Made by a program: the position numbers and the translations under genes. This document shows, piece after piece, positions 17,638 to 26,053 of a stretch of DNA of 37,252 nucleotides. The notes under the pieces are model-generated. The model saw only the letters and a program-made list of their open reading frames with translations. It did not search any database and was not told the origin of the DNA. Positions within the stretch are counted from its first letter, which is position 1. Every line of letters begins with the position of its first letter. The stretch comes from Caldilineaceae bacterium. GTDB taxonomy: Bacteria > Chloroflexota > Anaerolineae > Caldilineales > Caldilineaceae. The DNA lies in NCBI GenBank assembly GCA_022824685.1, contig JAJDZJ010000149.1:1-37252 (forward strand), written 5' to 3'.

Positions 17638-18453
17638 ATGACCCCCAATCCCAACACAAATGTCCGCTTCGAAGGCAAGACCGCCCTCGTCTCAGGCGGA
17701 GCCTCAGGCATTGGGCGCGCCACCGCGGAGCGCCTCGCATCCGAAGGCGCCCGCGTCTTCATCGCCGACCTGAACGCCACCATGGCGGACCAGGCCGTTG
17801 CCCAAATCCGCGCAACCGGAGGCAGCGCCGCCCGCGTTCACGTAGACCTCGCCGACGATGACTCCGTAGAAAAATGCGCGCGCGAAGTCGCAGCGGAGGT
17901 CCCAGCCCTCCACCTTCTCGTCAACAACGCCGCCATTCTCCGCCAAGGCCGCATTGAGGACGGCGGCTGGATTGAAAACTGGGAAATTGAAACCCGCATC
18001 GGACTGCGAGGTTGGGTCATGTTGACCCAGAAGCTGCTCCCCCTCCTCAAAGCGGAAGGCGGAGCCATCGTAAACCTCTCATCTGAAGGCGGCTACCTCG
18101 GCCGGCCCGGCATGTGGGTCTACGACGCCATCAAAGCCGCCATCGTCTCCACCACAAAGACTATGGCCCAGGAGTTCACCCAATACGGCATCCGCGCCAA
18201 CGCCGTCGCCCCCGGCTGGATCGTGACCGAAATGCACTTCGCCACTCACCCCGAGCCCGCCGCCCGCAAAAAGGAGCTCGAACAAACCCCAATCGACTCC
18301 TGCCTCATGCAGCGCCGCGCCGGCCCCGAAGAAGTAGCCAGCGCCATCGCATTCCTCCTCAGCGACGACGCCTCCTACATCACCGGCACAACCCTCCACG
18401 TAGACGGCGGCCGCGTCGGCATGAACCTCGGCCACCTCGGCCTACTCGAATAA
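17638..18453 (+). CDS. Short-chain dehydrogenase/reductase (SDR)
   Basis: This 271-residue classical SDR has the NAD(P)-binding motif GGASGIG (about residues 20-26), the NNAA motif at the end of beta-4, the catalytic serine in NLSSEGG, and Tyr/Lys in VYDAIKAA. The C-terminal TTLHVDGGRVG matches the usual SDR ending. The sequence IADLNA after beta-2 carries an acidic residue, which favours NAD over NADP. It is the last gene of the desaturase-Rieske, MocA-like and isomerase cluster, two bases from the isomerase gene. It probably oxidises a sugar or cyclitol alcohol in the same pathway. Specificity is unknown. Confidence 0.92.
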   Translation: MTPNPNTNVRFEGKTALVSGGASGIGRATAERLASEGARVFIADLNATMADQAVAQIRATGGSAARVHVDLADDDSVEKCAREVAAEVPALHLLVNNAAILRQGRIEDGGWIENWEIETRIGLRGWVMLTQKLLPLLKAEGGAIVNLSSEGGYLGRPGMWVYDAIKAAIVSTTKTMAQEFTQYGIRANAVAPGWIVTEMHFATHPEPAARKKELEQTPIDSCLMQRRAGPEEVASAIAFLLSDDASYITGTTLHVDGGRVGMNLGHLGLLE

Positions 18454-18602
18454 ACGCCCAACCCTAGTCCGACCCACCCCGTGCCCCCTCCCGGGATCTG
18501 TCACCTGTCCCAAATAGCCCTTCCCGGCTGAACCACGTATAATTCCCACACACAAACTCCCAGCCGACTCAGACATAAGAACCACACCCCGGAGCCCCAA
18601 GA

Positions 18603-19391
18603 ATGGCCAACACACTCAGCGGACAGCACTGGCAGGACCAACCCCAACAAGCCCTCGACGCATTCACCCGCGACGGCTACGTCGCCCTCTCCGGCTTCCT
18701 CACACCCGACCAGGTAGTGGACACCCGCCAAAACGTCACCCGCTTCATCACCGACAGCGTCCCCACCCTCCCCCGCGAGCAAGTCTTCTACGAGACCCTC
18801 GGCCAGCAGGACACACTCAAGCAAATTACCAACCTCTTCAACCACGACACATTCTTCCACCGCCTCATGTTCGGCAGCCGTTTCGAAAAGCTGGCCGAAC
18901 TCCTCCTCCAGGGCCCCGTCGTCGGCAAAGGCATGCAGTACTTCAACAAACCGCCCAAAATCGGCAAAGCCACCCCGCCACACCAGGACGGCTACTACTT
19001 CATGCTCGACCCCTGCGAAGCGCTCACAATGTGGCTCGCGCTCGAAGAAGTCGACGAAGAAAACGGCTGCGTCCGCTACGTGCGCGGCTCACACCTTCTC
19101 CCCCTTCGCCCGCACGGCCGCACCCAGACCCTAGGCTTCTCCCAGGGCGTCACCGACTACGGTACCCCCCAGGACCTCGTCGACGAAGTCGCCTTCCCCG
19201 CCCAACCAGGCGACCTCCTCATCCACAACGCCTTGACCATCCATCGCGCCGACGCCAACAAAAGCCAGAACCGCACACGCCAGGCCCTCGGCTTCATCTA
19301 CTATTCCGAACGCGCCAAAGTCGACGAAGAAGCGCACGCCGCCTACCAGAAACGCCTTGCCGCCGAAATGAAAGCCAAAGGAAAGATCTGA
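18603..19391 (+). CDS. PhyH-family Fe(II)/2-oxoglutarate dioxygenase
   Basis: This 262-residue PhyH protein has iron ligands H127-Q-D129 in TPPHQDGYYF and H214 in LTIHRADAN. R224 or R226 is the likely 2-oxoglutarate anchor. The N-terminal phrase FTRDGYVALSGFLTPDQV is typical of the family, and the C-terminus is a short basic Lys-rich tail. A TATAAT-like box at 18537-18542 lies 61 bases upstream, without a clear -35. GGAG precedes the ATG by about nine bases. It is separated from the SDR by 149 bases, so it may or may not belong to that operon. It ends only 19 bases from the 3' end of another PhyH gene on the opposite strand. Confidence 0.9.
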   Translation: MANTLSGQHWQDQPQQALDAFTRDGYVALSGFLTPDQVVDTRQNVTRFITDSVPTLPREQVFYETLGQQDTLKQITNLFNHDTFFHRLMFGSRFEKLAELLLQGPVVGKGMQYFNKPPKIGKATPPHQDGYYFMLDPCEALTMWLALEEVDEENGCVRYVRGSHLLPLRPHGRTQTLGFSQGVTDYGTPQDLVDEVAFPAQPGDLLIHNALTIHRADANKSQNRTRQALGFIYYSERAKVDEEAHAAYQKRLAAEMKAKGKI

Positions 19392-19410
19392 CCTGGACCC
19401 GCCCGGCCCG

Positions 19411-20277
19411 TTACGCCAGTGCCGGACCAGGCGCCCACTGCGTCGCGATCGGTTCGGCGCTGCCCTCGTAGACGATTCTCAGCGGCTCCAGCCGCGCCTG
19501 CAAGCCAGCCCGCGGACAGGACCCTGTCTCGCCGTTGCCGCGCTCCAACGAGAATATCGTCGCCTGCGTCCGCTCCGGCAGTTCGACAAAGTGCGGGTAG
19601 TACCACATCGTCAACACCGTCCTTCGTTCGTTGCTCAGGTTGGCGTGCGCCGCGTGAAACAGCCTGCCGTACCCCATCACCAGGTCGCCGGCCTCCACTG
19701 GTACATCTACCTCCCCCTCAGCCCGCTGGAAGGCCGCGTCCCTCGGGTTCGCATAGGTCCTCAGTTCATCCGTATGCATCGGCGCCGCTTGATCATGCAA
19801 TGCATGCCGCTTGCGATGAGACCCCGGAATCACTCGCAAACAGCCGTTCCGCGCATCAGTATCCGTCAAATAATACATCAAGAAACACTGGATCGGCTGC
19901 CACGTATAGCTCACCGGGTCACCCCAAAACCGCCCGTCCTCATGCCAGAACAGCGGCGGGCTTTGCGGCGGCTTGCTGATAATCCGCCCGTGTCCAAACT
20001 TCGGCTCCGCAAACCCAAGCTCAGCCAGTGCCGCCAACACCCTCTTGTGAGCGATCAACTCCGCCAGCGCATCATACCGATACGCCATCGCCCAGTCGAT
20101 CAACACCATGCTCCCCGTCGTCCGGTTCCGGGCGAAATGCGCCTCATCCTGCTGCCCGAGCACGCCGTCGCTCCAGGCCCGCAACGCCTCCACCAGCTCC
20201 GGCTCCAGAACGCCTCTGAACAGCGAATAACCGTCCCGAATGAACTTCTCGCGTGACGCAAGATTCACCTTACCCAT
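19411..20277 (-). CDS. PhyH-family Fe(II)/2-oxoglutarate dioxygenase
   Basis: This 288-residue PhyH protein has iron ligands H112-E-D114 in FWHEDGRFW and a distal histidine (H208 or H211) in RLFHAAHANLS, with R218/R219 following. It uses HED where the four other PhyH proteins here use HQD. The conserved NGCLRVIPGSH lies between the ligands. I start at the ATG at 20277 because GGGAGGGGG lies about five bases before it and the family opening FIRDGYSLFRGVL follows directly. The frame extends 27 codons further upstream with low-complexity Gly/Arg sequence that I exclude. The GMC oxidoreductase gene lies upstream on the same strand, separated by 114 bases holding a short heptamer repeat. Confidence 0.9.
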   Translation of the reverse strand: MGKVNLASREKFIRDGYSLFRGVLEPELVEALRAWSDGVLGQQDEAHFARNRTTGSMVLIDWAMAYRYDALAELIAHKRVLAALAELGFAEPKFGHGRIISKPPQSPPLFWHEDGRFWGDPVSYTWQPIQCFLMYYLTDTDARNGCLRVIPGSHRKRHALHDQAAPMHTDELRTYANPRDAAFQRAEGEVDVPVEAGDLVMGYGRLFHAAHANLSNERRTVLTMWYYPHFVELPERTQATIFSLERGNGETGSCPRAGLQARLEPLRIVYEGSAEPIATQWAPGPALA

Positions 20278-20346
20278 GTCAACCCCCTCCCTTCCTCTCA
20301 ACCGTCGCCTTCCCATAGTGCCTTCTCGCCCACTCCCACATCCCCA

Positions 20347-20374
20347 CCCACTGATCACTGACCACTGACCACTG
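20347..20374. repeat. Heptamer tandem repeat, 4 units
   Basis: Four 7-bp units (CCCACTG, ATCACTG, then ACCACTG twice) lie between the PhyH and GMC genes. They belong to the same family as the long array at 36633-36870. Confidence 0.9.
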
Positions 20375-20391
20375 TTGTTCCTCCCTCTGCC

Positions 20392-21996
20392 TTACATCCT
20401 TCCCGCCACATGCTCTGCGATCATCACGGTCGTCAAATGCGTATTCGCCCGCGGAATCTCAGGCATGACCGAAGCGTCAACCACCCGTAAGCCATCCACG
20501 CCTACCACCCGGCAATCCGGATCAACGACCGTGGCCGGGTCGCCCACAGCCCCCATGCGGCACGTCCCCGCAATATGGAAACAATCGATGCACTCTTCCA
20601 GCAGCCACCTGTCCAGCTCCCCGTCAATTACCGAGCTGTCGAGCCCGCTCCCTCCCGCACTGTAAAGATCGCCCAGCGCAGTCTCTTCCGCAATCCCCGC
20701 AATCGCGGCATGACCCGCCAGCGCGAACAGACGCCGCACCCCATCTCGCAGCCGTACAAGGTCCCGCCGGTCCGACAACATCCGCTCCTCAATCACCGGT
20801 TCAACCAGTGGATCTGCCGATACAACGCGGAGCGCCCCCTTTGAAAACGCCTGAAACACCGACGCCACGATCACGCCCCGGTCCAACGCCTCCCCCTCGA
20901 TCCCAAATACATTGCAACTCGCCATAAACATGTCATTGCGCCCCGCCCCCGCCAACCCTGAACTGTACCGCACGCAGCAGCTGGTCCGCCGCGCGTGCGC
21001 GTCCCCCGCGCGCGCCCCAGCAACCAACTTCAGATGCAGCCCCACCGTCGGATGGTCCTGCAAATTCTGACCGACACCCGCCAACTCAACCACCTGCCGA
21101 ACGCCAGCCGCCTCCAGAACACGCGCAGGCCCGATTCCCGAACGCATCAAGATAGCCGGCGAATGAACCGCCCCTGCGCACAGCAGAATCTCCTTGCCCC
21201 GCGCAACGCGCGCCCCGTCCCCAAAACCGTTAGCGCCCGCCGCTCGCACACCCACCGCGCGCACGCGTCCACCAGCGCCTCCCTCGTCCGCGACCTCCCC
21301 GAACTCCACCCGGTCCACCAGCGCCCCGCCAACAACTGTCAGGTTCTCTCGACCCCGCGCCGGTTCCAGGTATCCGTCATTCGTCGAAACGCGCCGGTCC
21401 TCCCGCATCGTCAGCGCCACCGGCGATACGCCTGTGCTCCCCAGCGCGTGATAGTCCTCCGCCCACCCGTATCCCAACCCGACCGCCGCCTCCCGAAGCG
21501 CCAAATCCACCGCGCCCCATTCCCCAAACGGCACGCGACACAGCGGCGTCGGCCCGCCCCGCCCGTGATACGGCGCATCGCCAAAGTTTAGGTCATCCTC
21601 CATCCGGGCAAAAGTAGGCAGAACCTCTCTGCCCGACCACCCGGCGCAGCCAAACGCCGCCCACCGGTCAAAATCGTCCATCTCGCCCCGCAGCCCGATC
21701 AAGCCGTTTATCGCTGAGCTGCCGCCAGCGCCCCGACCCCGCACAAACCCCGTCGCCTCCTGTGCCTCGCTGCGCCGCGCCTTCAGCCCCGGCCACTGGT
21801 AATGCCTCCTGTACGCCTCCGCCAGCAATATCTCGCCATGATTGTGGCTCCGCATCGCCGCCGGCGCCTCCCGCGACCGGTAATCGGGCCCCGCCTCCAG
21901 CAGCAGCACCGTCACACCAGGGTCCTCCGACAGTCGCGCAGCCATCACCGCACCCGCCGATCCCGCCCCCACGACAATATAATCGTACGTACGCAT
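20392..21996 (-). CDS. GMC-family FAD-dependent oxidoreductase (choline dehydrogenase-like)
   Basis: This 534-residue glucose-methanol-choline oxidoreductase has an N-terminal FAD-binding motif VVGAGSAGAVMAARL with the acidic LLEAG after beta-2. The GMC signature region is RGRGAGGSSAINGL. The C-terminal catalytic region includes the FHIAGTCRMG histidine and RANTHLTTVMIAEH. The enzyme oxidises an alcohol, sugar or polyol to an aldehyde or lactone. I start at the ATG at 21996, where the Rossmann fold begins. The frame is open 29 codons further with Gly/Arg-rich sequence that does not match the family. With the PhyH genes nearby it may take part in oxidative side-chain catabolism. Its alcohol substrate cannot be named from the sequence. 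Confidence 0.92.
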   Translation of the reverse strand: MRTYDYIVVGAGSAGAVMAARLSEDPGVTVLLLEAGPDYRSREAPAAMRSHNHGEILLAEAYRRHYQWPGLKARRSEAQEATGFVRGRGAGGSSAINGLIGLRGEMDDFDRWAAFGCAGWSGREVLPTFARMEDDLNFGDAPYHGRGGPTPLCRVPFGEWGAVDLALREAAVGLGYGWAEDYHALGSTGVSPVALTMREDRRVSTNDGYLEPARGRENLTVVGGALVDRVEFGEVADEGGAGGRVRAVGVRAAGANGFGDGARVARGKEILLCAGAVHSPAILMRSGIGPARVLEAAGVRQVVELAGVGQNLQDHPTVGLHLKLVAGARAGDAHARRTSCCVRYSSGLAGAGRNDMFMASCNVFGIEGEALDRGVIVASVFQAFSKGALRVVSADPLVEPVIEERMLSDRRDLVRLRDGVRRLFALAGHAAIAGIAEETALGDLYSAGGSGLDSSVIDGELDRWLLEECIDCFHIAGTCRMGAVGDPATVVDPDCRVVGVDGLRVVDASVMPEIPRANTHLTTVMIAEHVAGRM

Positions 21997-22569
21997 CTCC
22001 CTGGCCCCCCCTTCGGGCAACCGTCGAACACTTCCGTTACCCGTGCGGCGCTGGAACGGGCCCCCGCCCGCGTCTGTGGGCAAGCCTCCAATAAACCCTG
22101 ACCGTCACCCCGTCAGCTAACTCTTCGAGCCTTCCCCCACTATCTTATCAGTGACGAACAGCCGACCGAAGCCAGATTCCGCCAACTGCCCCAGCCACCC
22201 GCGCCGGCCCAGACGCTTTGACCCGGACCAATATGTCTGAATCAGACTATTTCCTACCGTTCCGCTGCCGACTTGCACACGAACCATACTATCCCCCCCA
22301 AAACTGCGAATGGCGCCAGCCAAAAGCGGGCGATTGTATTGACACCGGCATTTGCTGACCATATAGTTGAAGTGCCTGAAGCCGGAATACACATCAGTAC
22401 TGAACGATAGCGGCTGGCGGATCGGAGCCCCACTTGCCGCGCTCCATGTTATATCGCTCTCCCCTGCAAGACATCAGTTTCACGGTGATCACGCATGTCC
22501 CGGCGAACCGCATAGGGCGTCACTTCTCAGAAACCAATCTGAAAATGGAAAGAAGCCAAGGAAGATACT
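21997..22569. other. Divergent intergenic region with one clear promoter
   Basis: These 573 bases separate the divergent GMC and SH3b genes. The only feature I can support is the + strand promoter at 22339-22367, leaving a leader of about 195 bases before the SH3b gene. A 91-codon - strand frame at 22117-22392 has no protein-like features and overlaps the promoter, so I do not call it. Confidence 0.5.
22339..22367 (+). promoter_or_regulatory. Sigma70-type promoter for the SH3b gene
   Basis: A perfect -35 box TTGACA (22339-22344), a 17-base spacer and a -10 box TATAGT (22362-22367, five of six matches). The start site would be near 22374, giving a leader of about 195 bases before the ATG at 22570. 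It is one of the two best promoters in the window. Confidence 0.75.
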
Positions 22570-23505
22570 ATGAAGAAAAGACTCCTCATTCCGCTCATCG
22601 TCCTCTGCCTTGTCGGGCTTGGCGCGCCGCTTTACGCCCAGGACGAACCACTGACGCTTGACGACCTGGCCGAAAAAGTAGAGGCAATGGTCGAGCTCGT
22701 TACCTCACTGTCAGATCGAATGAACGCCTTCGAAGTCAGGCTCGCCGCCCTCGAAGCAACCGATACGCCTACCGTTACGCCTACACCCGCGCCGACAGAG
22801 ACGCCAACACTTACCCCTACTCAAACGCCAACCGCAACGCCAACCTCCACTTCACCTACCGCGTCGATCACCCGCGCCATGAACGTGCGCGCCGGTCCAG
22901 GCACCAACTACGCCGTCATCGGCCAGGCAAACGCCGGCAGCGAGTACCCAATTGCCGGCAAGAACCCGGCAGGAGGCTGGTGGCAGATCATCTACGGCGG
23001 CCAGTACGGCTGGATCTACGCTCCACTGGTCACCGCAACCAATCCCGAACTGGTCCAGATTGCCCCTGCCATCCCAACCCCTGCGGCAACACCAGTCCCC
23101 ACCGCGACGCCAATCCCGCCCCCGCCTGCCTTCGCCTACTCGCTCGTCAACAGCGGCAGCTGCCCCGGCAACTCCCAGCAGACCTTTTTCGAGGGCCTTA
23201 TTCACGACAGAAACAACAATGTGCTCAACAATGTCTGCGTACACGTCGCCTTCAACGGGCCCCGCAACACCAAATGCTCCGGCTGCGGGAAACCAACCGG
23301 TAAATGGGGCTTCTCGCCCTTCGGAGGCCCGGCCTCTTCCGGTACCTTCGTCGAAATCTGGGTCGTGAACTGCCCCGCCGGCGTCAACACCGACGGCAGC
23401 CACAACTCAAAGGACTTTTCTAACGTGACCCCCCTCTCGCCCAAATGGTCCATGACCGTCACCAATAGCGTAGGCTGCAACAACATCACCTTCAAGCAAA
23501 ATTAG
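22570..23505 (+). CDS. Secreted SH3b-domain protein with Thr/Pro linkers
   Basis: This 311-residue exported protein begins with a signal peptide (residues 1-24, MKKRLLIPLIVLCLVGLGA, likely cleaved near AQD). A predicted coiled coil follows at about 28-63 (LAEKVEAMVELVTSLSDRM), then a Thr/Pro-rich linker (65-98). A bacterial SH3 domain lies at about 99-157 (MNVRAGPGTNYAVIGQA to GGQYGWIYAP), then a second Pro-rich linker (166-187). The C-terminal beta-rich domain (188-311) has six or more cysteines and resembles a carboxypeptidase-regulatory or Ig-type fold. It is probably a wall-associated or surface protein. Thr/Pro linkers of this type are frequent in Chloroflexota secreted proteins. AAGGAAG precedes the ATG, and a GC-rich hairpin follows the gene. 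No enzymatic motif is visible. Confidence 0.85.
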   Translation: MKKRLLIPLIVLCLVGLGAPLYAQDEPLTLDDLAEKVEAMVELVTSLSDRMNAFEVRLAALEATDTPTVTPTPAPTETPTLTPTQTPTATPTSTSPTASITRAMNVRAGPGTNYAVIGQANAGSEYPIAGKNPAGGWWQIIYGGQYGWIYAPLVTATNPELVQIAPAIPTPAATPVPTATPIPPPPAFAYSLVNSGSCPGNSQQTFFEGLIHDRNNNVLNNVCVHVAFNGPRNTKCSGCGKPTGKWGFSPFGGPASSGTFVEIWVVNCPAGVNTDGSHNSKDFSNVTPLSPKWSMTVTNSVGCNNITFKQN

Positions 23506-23532
23506 CAGTCCGCCATTACCCATCACCCCAAC

Positions 23533-23556
23533 AAGGGCGCCCCTGCGGGCGCCCTT
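23533..23556. terminator. Terminator-like hairpin after the SH3b gene
   Basis: A perfect 10-bp stem, AAGGGCGCCC and GGGCGCCCTT, with a 4-base CTGC loop lies 28 bases after the stop codon. The downstream tract is CCCTCCCCCC rather than T-rich, so termination may be Rho-assisted. Because it lies between convergent genes it could serve both strands. Confidence 0.65.
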
Positions 23557-23654
23557 CCCTCCCCCCTAACCCCCAGTCCCTGCCGTTCCCCTTCGCTAAA
23601 GGCGCCGCCTCACCCCTGGCCCCCAAGCCCTTGCTCCTAAGCCCTGCCGTTCCC

Positions 23655-24539
23655 CTACAACCTCCCCGCGACATGGTCATAAACATGGCGTCGCGCAGGA
23701 TCATCCTTCCACTTTTCCACAGGTGGCGCCACCTCCTCCGGAACTCTCTTCGCCAGATTCAACACAGCCCTGTACACCGCCCCGCGCACCACCCTCCGGT
23801 CGTCTGCCGCCAACTTGAACAACAGCTCCGACAGCAAGCCAAAGTGCTTCGCCGCCTCGGCCGCCGATAGAGCCATCGCCGCATTCCACTGCGCCCTCGG
23901 ATGACTGCTCGCGCGACCCAGCCACGCCGCCGCCATCTCCGGCTGCGCCTGCAGAAAACCGTCTCCAACCGCAAAAGCGCCCAAATTCTTGCGCACATAC
24001 GGATCGTCATCCTCCAGCAACGGCGTCATAACCTGCAGTAACCGCCTGCACTGCTCCTCCGTACAACCTCCCGCGGCCGAGCCGCTGGCCACAGCCACCG
24101 CCCGCCGCACATTCGGCGAGCCATGCTCCGCCCACGCCTGCACGGTCTCAAAGATCGAGTCGAAATCCTCGCAAATCACCCGCCTCAACGCGCTCGCCGC
24201 CCACTCTCGCACCTCCCAATTCGCGCTGTCCGCAAGTGCCAGCACTGTCTCAGTCACCTCCTCCGGATTGTGCGCAAACAACCTTCCCAGCAGTAAAAGC
24301 CCCACCTCCTGCGCGCCCTCGCTCTTTGACCGCGCAAACGCCCTCCCCGCCTCGTACAAGGCGCCCGTCGCCGCCCCAAAATGCCCCTCCAATATCTTCA
24401 CCGCCTCAAGCTTGACCGCCTGCCGCGGCGTTCCCGCGTGGGACGTCTTCTCCCCTTCCAGCGCCGCGATCGCCTCCGCCAGCTCTCCCCTCTCCAGAGC
24501 CCCCGCAAAAGACCTCCTCCAAGCCTCATCCCTTCGCAT
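23655..24539 (-). CDS. HEAT-repeat protein, DNA-alkylation-repair (AlkC/AlkD)-like
   Basis: This 294-residue all-helical protein is built of HEAT-like repeats. Phrases such as NWEVREWAASALRRV, SPNVRRAVAVASG, DPYVRKNLGAFAVG and RRVVRGAVYRAVLNLA recur at about 35-residue spacing. The arrangement matches the DNA-alkylation-repair family, whose members grip DNA and remove bulky alkyl bases; the WEVREWA and VRKNLGAFA phrases are typical of it. No signal peptide or membrane segment is present. The start is uncertain. I use the ATG at 24539, but GGGAGGG fits a TTG at 24545 better, and in-frame ATGs exist up to 24581. It stands alone between the SH3b gene and a repeat-rich intergenic region. Repair activity is inferred from the family and not proven by a single catalytic residue. 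Confidence 0.75.
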   Translation of the reverse strand: MRRDEAWRRSFAGALERGELAEAIAALEGEKTSHAGTPRQAVKLEAVKILEGHFGAATGALYEAGRAFARSKSEGAQEVGLLLLGRLFAHNPEEVTETVLALADSANWEVREWAASALRRVICEDFDSIFETVQAWAEHGSPNVRRAVAVASGSAAGGCTEEQCRRLLQVMTPLLEDDDPYVRKNLGAFAVGDGFLQAQPEMAAAWLGRASSHPRAQWNAAMALSAAEAAKHFGLLSELLFKLAADDRRVVRGAVYRAVLNLAKRVPEEVAPPVEKWKDDPARRHVYDHVAGRL

Positions 24540-25077
24540 AGTCAACGTAAGCCCTCCCTTGCGCATTGCGCCGTTCCCCAAATTATGGCATCCTTACCTC
24601 ACCCCTACAGTCCCGTATCGCTGCACAAACTATGGTCACTTCTGAATGCCGTCCTGCCCACAAAAGCCCCCAAAACACTGACGGGCCAAAAGATTTCGTC
24701 AACAGCGGCCGCCTCCAAATCCACCACCAATGTACCACGACTCCGCCTTAATTCAACCTCCCGCGGCAAAATGACCTTGCCCTTCTCCGCGCTTCTCCGT
24801 GGATCAAAAGGATGTCGCCGACTGCCGTTGCCCTTCTCCGTGCCCCTCCGTGGATCAAGAAGATGTTGCCCTTCGCCCTTGCCGTTCTTCGCGCCCCTCC
24901 GCGGATCATCTCCCTTCCCCCTCCGTGGACCAAAACGATTTCGCCGTCTGCCGTTGCCCTTCTCCATCGCCCCTCCGTGTCCCTCCGTGGATCAAAAAGG
25001 TGTCGCCGTTCGCCGTTGCCCTTCTCCATCGCCCCTCCGCGGCCCAATCAACACCGATACCAAAGGATAAGCGCCCC
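24540..25077. other. Repeat-rich divergent intergenic region
   Basis: These 538 bases separate the divergent HEAT-repeat and MDR genes. The second half (24777-25042) is an imperfect tandem array of the TCCGTGGATCAAAA family. The first half has no recognisable gene. Open frames on both strands across the array are products of its composition. Confidence 0.6.
24777..25042. repeat. Imperfect tandem array of the TCCGTGGATCAAAA motif
   Basis: Five copies of a core close to TCCGTGGATCAA occur at about 24797, 24847, 24899, 24922 and 24983. They are separated by variants of CCGTTGCCCTTCTCC and GGTGTCGCCG, so the full unit is about 50-60 bases when complete. One unit is shortened. The array directly precedes the MDR gene. 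Related copies occur at 36961-37047 and, degenerate, at 9161-9197 and 12196-12231. Confidence 0.8.
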
Positions 25078-26034
25078 GTGAGAGCTATCGTCATCAGAAA
25101 CCGTACCGACAACATCCGCGAAAAGGTCCTCGTCCCTGACTGGCCTGAACCCGATCCGCCCCACACCAACCAAATCAAAATCAAGACCCTCTACTCCGGC
25201 ATCACCAACGGCACCGAACGCAACCAGCTCCTCAAAGGCAACTACGCGCCGGGCGACCGCCTGCTCCCCATGCCAACCGGCTACCAGACCGTCGGACGCG
25301 TAATCGAAACCGGCCCCGAAACCCAATCCCTCCAAGTTGATGACCACGTCTTCATAGGCGAAAGCACCGGCGGCCACCTCGAATTCATCGTCATCGCCGA
25401 AGACAAGCTCCTCATCAGACTCCCCGACACCGTCGAGCTTCGCGAAGCCGCCATATATGGAATGGCCGCCGTCGCCCTCAATACCATCCGCAACGCCGAC
25501 CCCAGAATCGGCGAGAAAGTCCTCGTAGTCGGCGCCGGCTGTATAGGCCAGGTCGCCGCCCAGTTTGCAGCCCTCCAGGGCGCACGCGTCACTATCTGCG
25601 ACGTCGACAACCGCCGCCTCCACATTGCGCGCCAGATCGGCGCCGCCGAACATGTCCTCAACGTCGATGGCGCGCGCTGGGCCGCCCAGATCGCCGACGA
25701 AAGCTTCGACGCCGTCCTCGACTTCGCCGGCGTTCCCGGCATGGAGGAACAGCTCATCTTCGCCATGCGCGCCGGCGGCCGCATCCTATTCATCGCCGGC
25801 CGCGACAGGGTGGACTACCCCTTCAACCTCGCCCAGCGCCGCCTCATTACGATCAAACAGAACAGCCACTTCTATGTCCACGACCTCGAGAATCTCGCCC
25901 GCCTCCATAGTCGCGGCCGCATCGACCTCGCATCCCTCCTGCAGGACGTAGTCGCCGCCGAACAGGCAAAACGCATCTACGACACGCTGCGCGATCGCCC
26001 CAACGACCTGCTTGGAACCGTATTCAGCTGGTGA
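25078..26034 (+). CDS. MDR-family (alcohol dehydrogenase-like) NAD(P) oxidoreductase
   Basis: This 318-residue medium-chain dehydrogenase/reductase has an N-terminal GroES-like domain (YSGITNGTERNQLLKG). Its Rossmann domain contains VLVVGAGCIGQVAAQFAA, with an aspartate in ICDVDNRR after beta-2 that favours NAD. The usual zinc-binding GHE is replaced by TGYQTVGRV, so a classical catalytic zinc site is not evident. That resembles BchC-like and similar zinc-lacking subgroups. I start at the GTG at 25078, with AAAGGATAA about eight bases before it. The frame is open to 24799, but that region is the tandem repeat and reads as low-complexity Pro/Ser. The ThuA-like gene follows after 19 bases, probably in one operon. 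The substrate is unknown, with a sugar derivative likely from the neighbour. Confidence 0.85.
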   Translation: MRAIVIRNRTDNIREKVLVPDWPEPDPPHTNQIKIKTLYSGITNGTERNQLLKGNYAPGDRLLPMPTGYQTVGRVIETGPETQSLQVDDHVFIGESTGGHLEFIVIAEDKLLIRLPDTVELREAAIYGMAAVALNTIRNADPRIGEKVLVVGAGCIGQVAAQFAALQGARVTICDVDNRRLHIARQIGAAEHVLNVDGARWAAQIADESFDAVLDFAGVPGMEEQLIFAMRAGGRILFIAGRDRVDYPFNLAQRRLITIKQNSHFYVHDLENLARLHSRGRIDLASLLQDVVAAEQAKRIYDTLRDRPNDLLGTVFSW

Positions 26035-26053
26035 AAAAGGGAAAATCCAAACG

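Noticed and set aside
22117..22392. 91-codon - strand open frame before the SH3b gene
   Set aside because: No family features, no ribosome-binding site, and it overlaps the + strand promoter.
24799..25077. N-terminal extension of the MDR dehydrogenase
   Set aside because: It translates the tandem intergenic repeat. The family's fold begins at the GTG at 25078.
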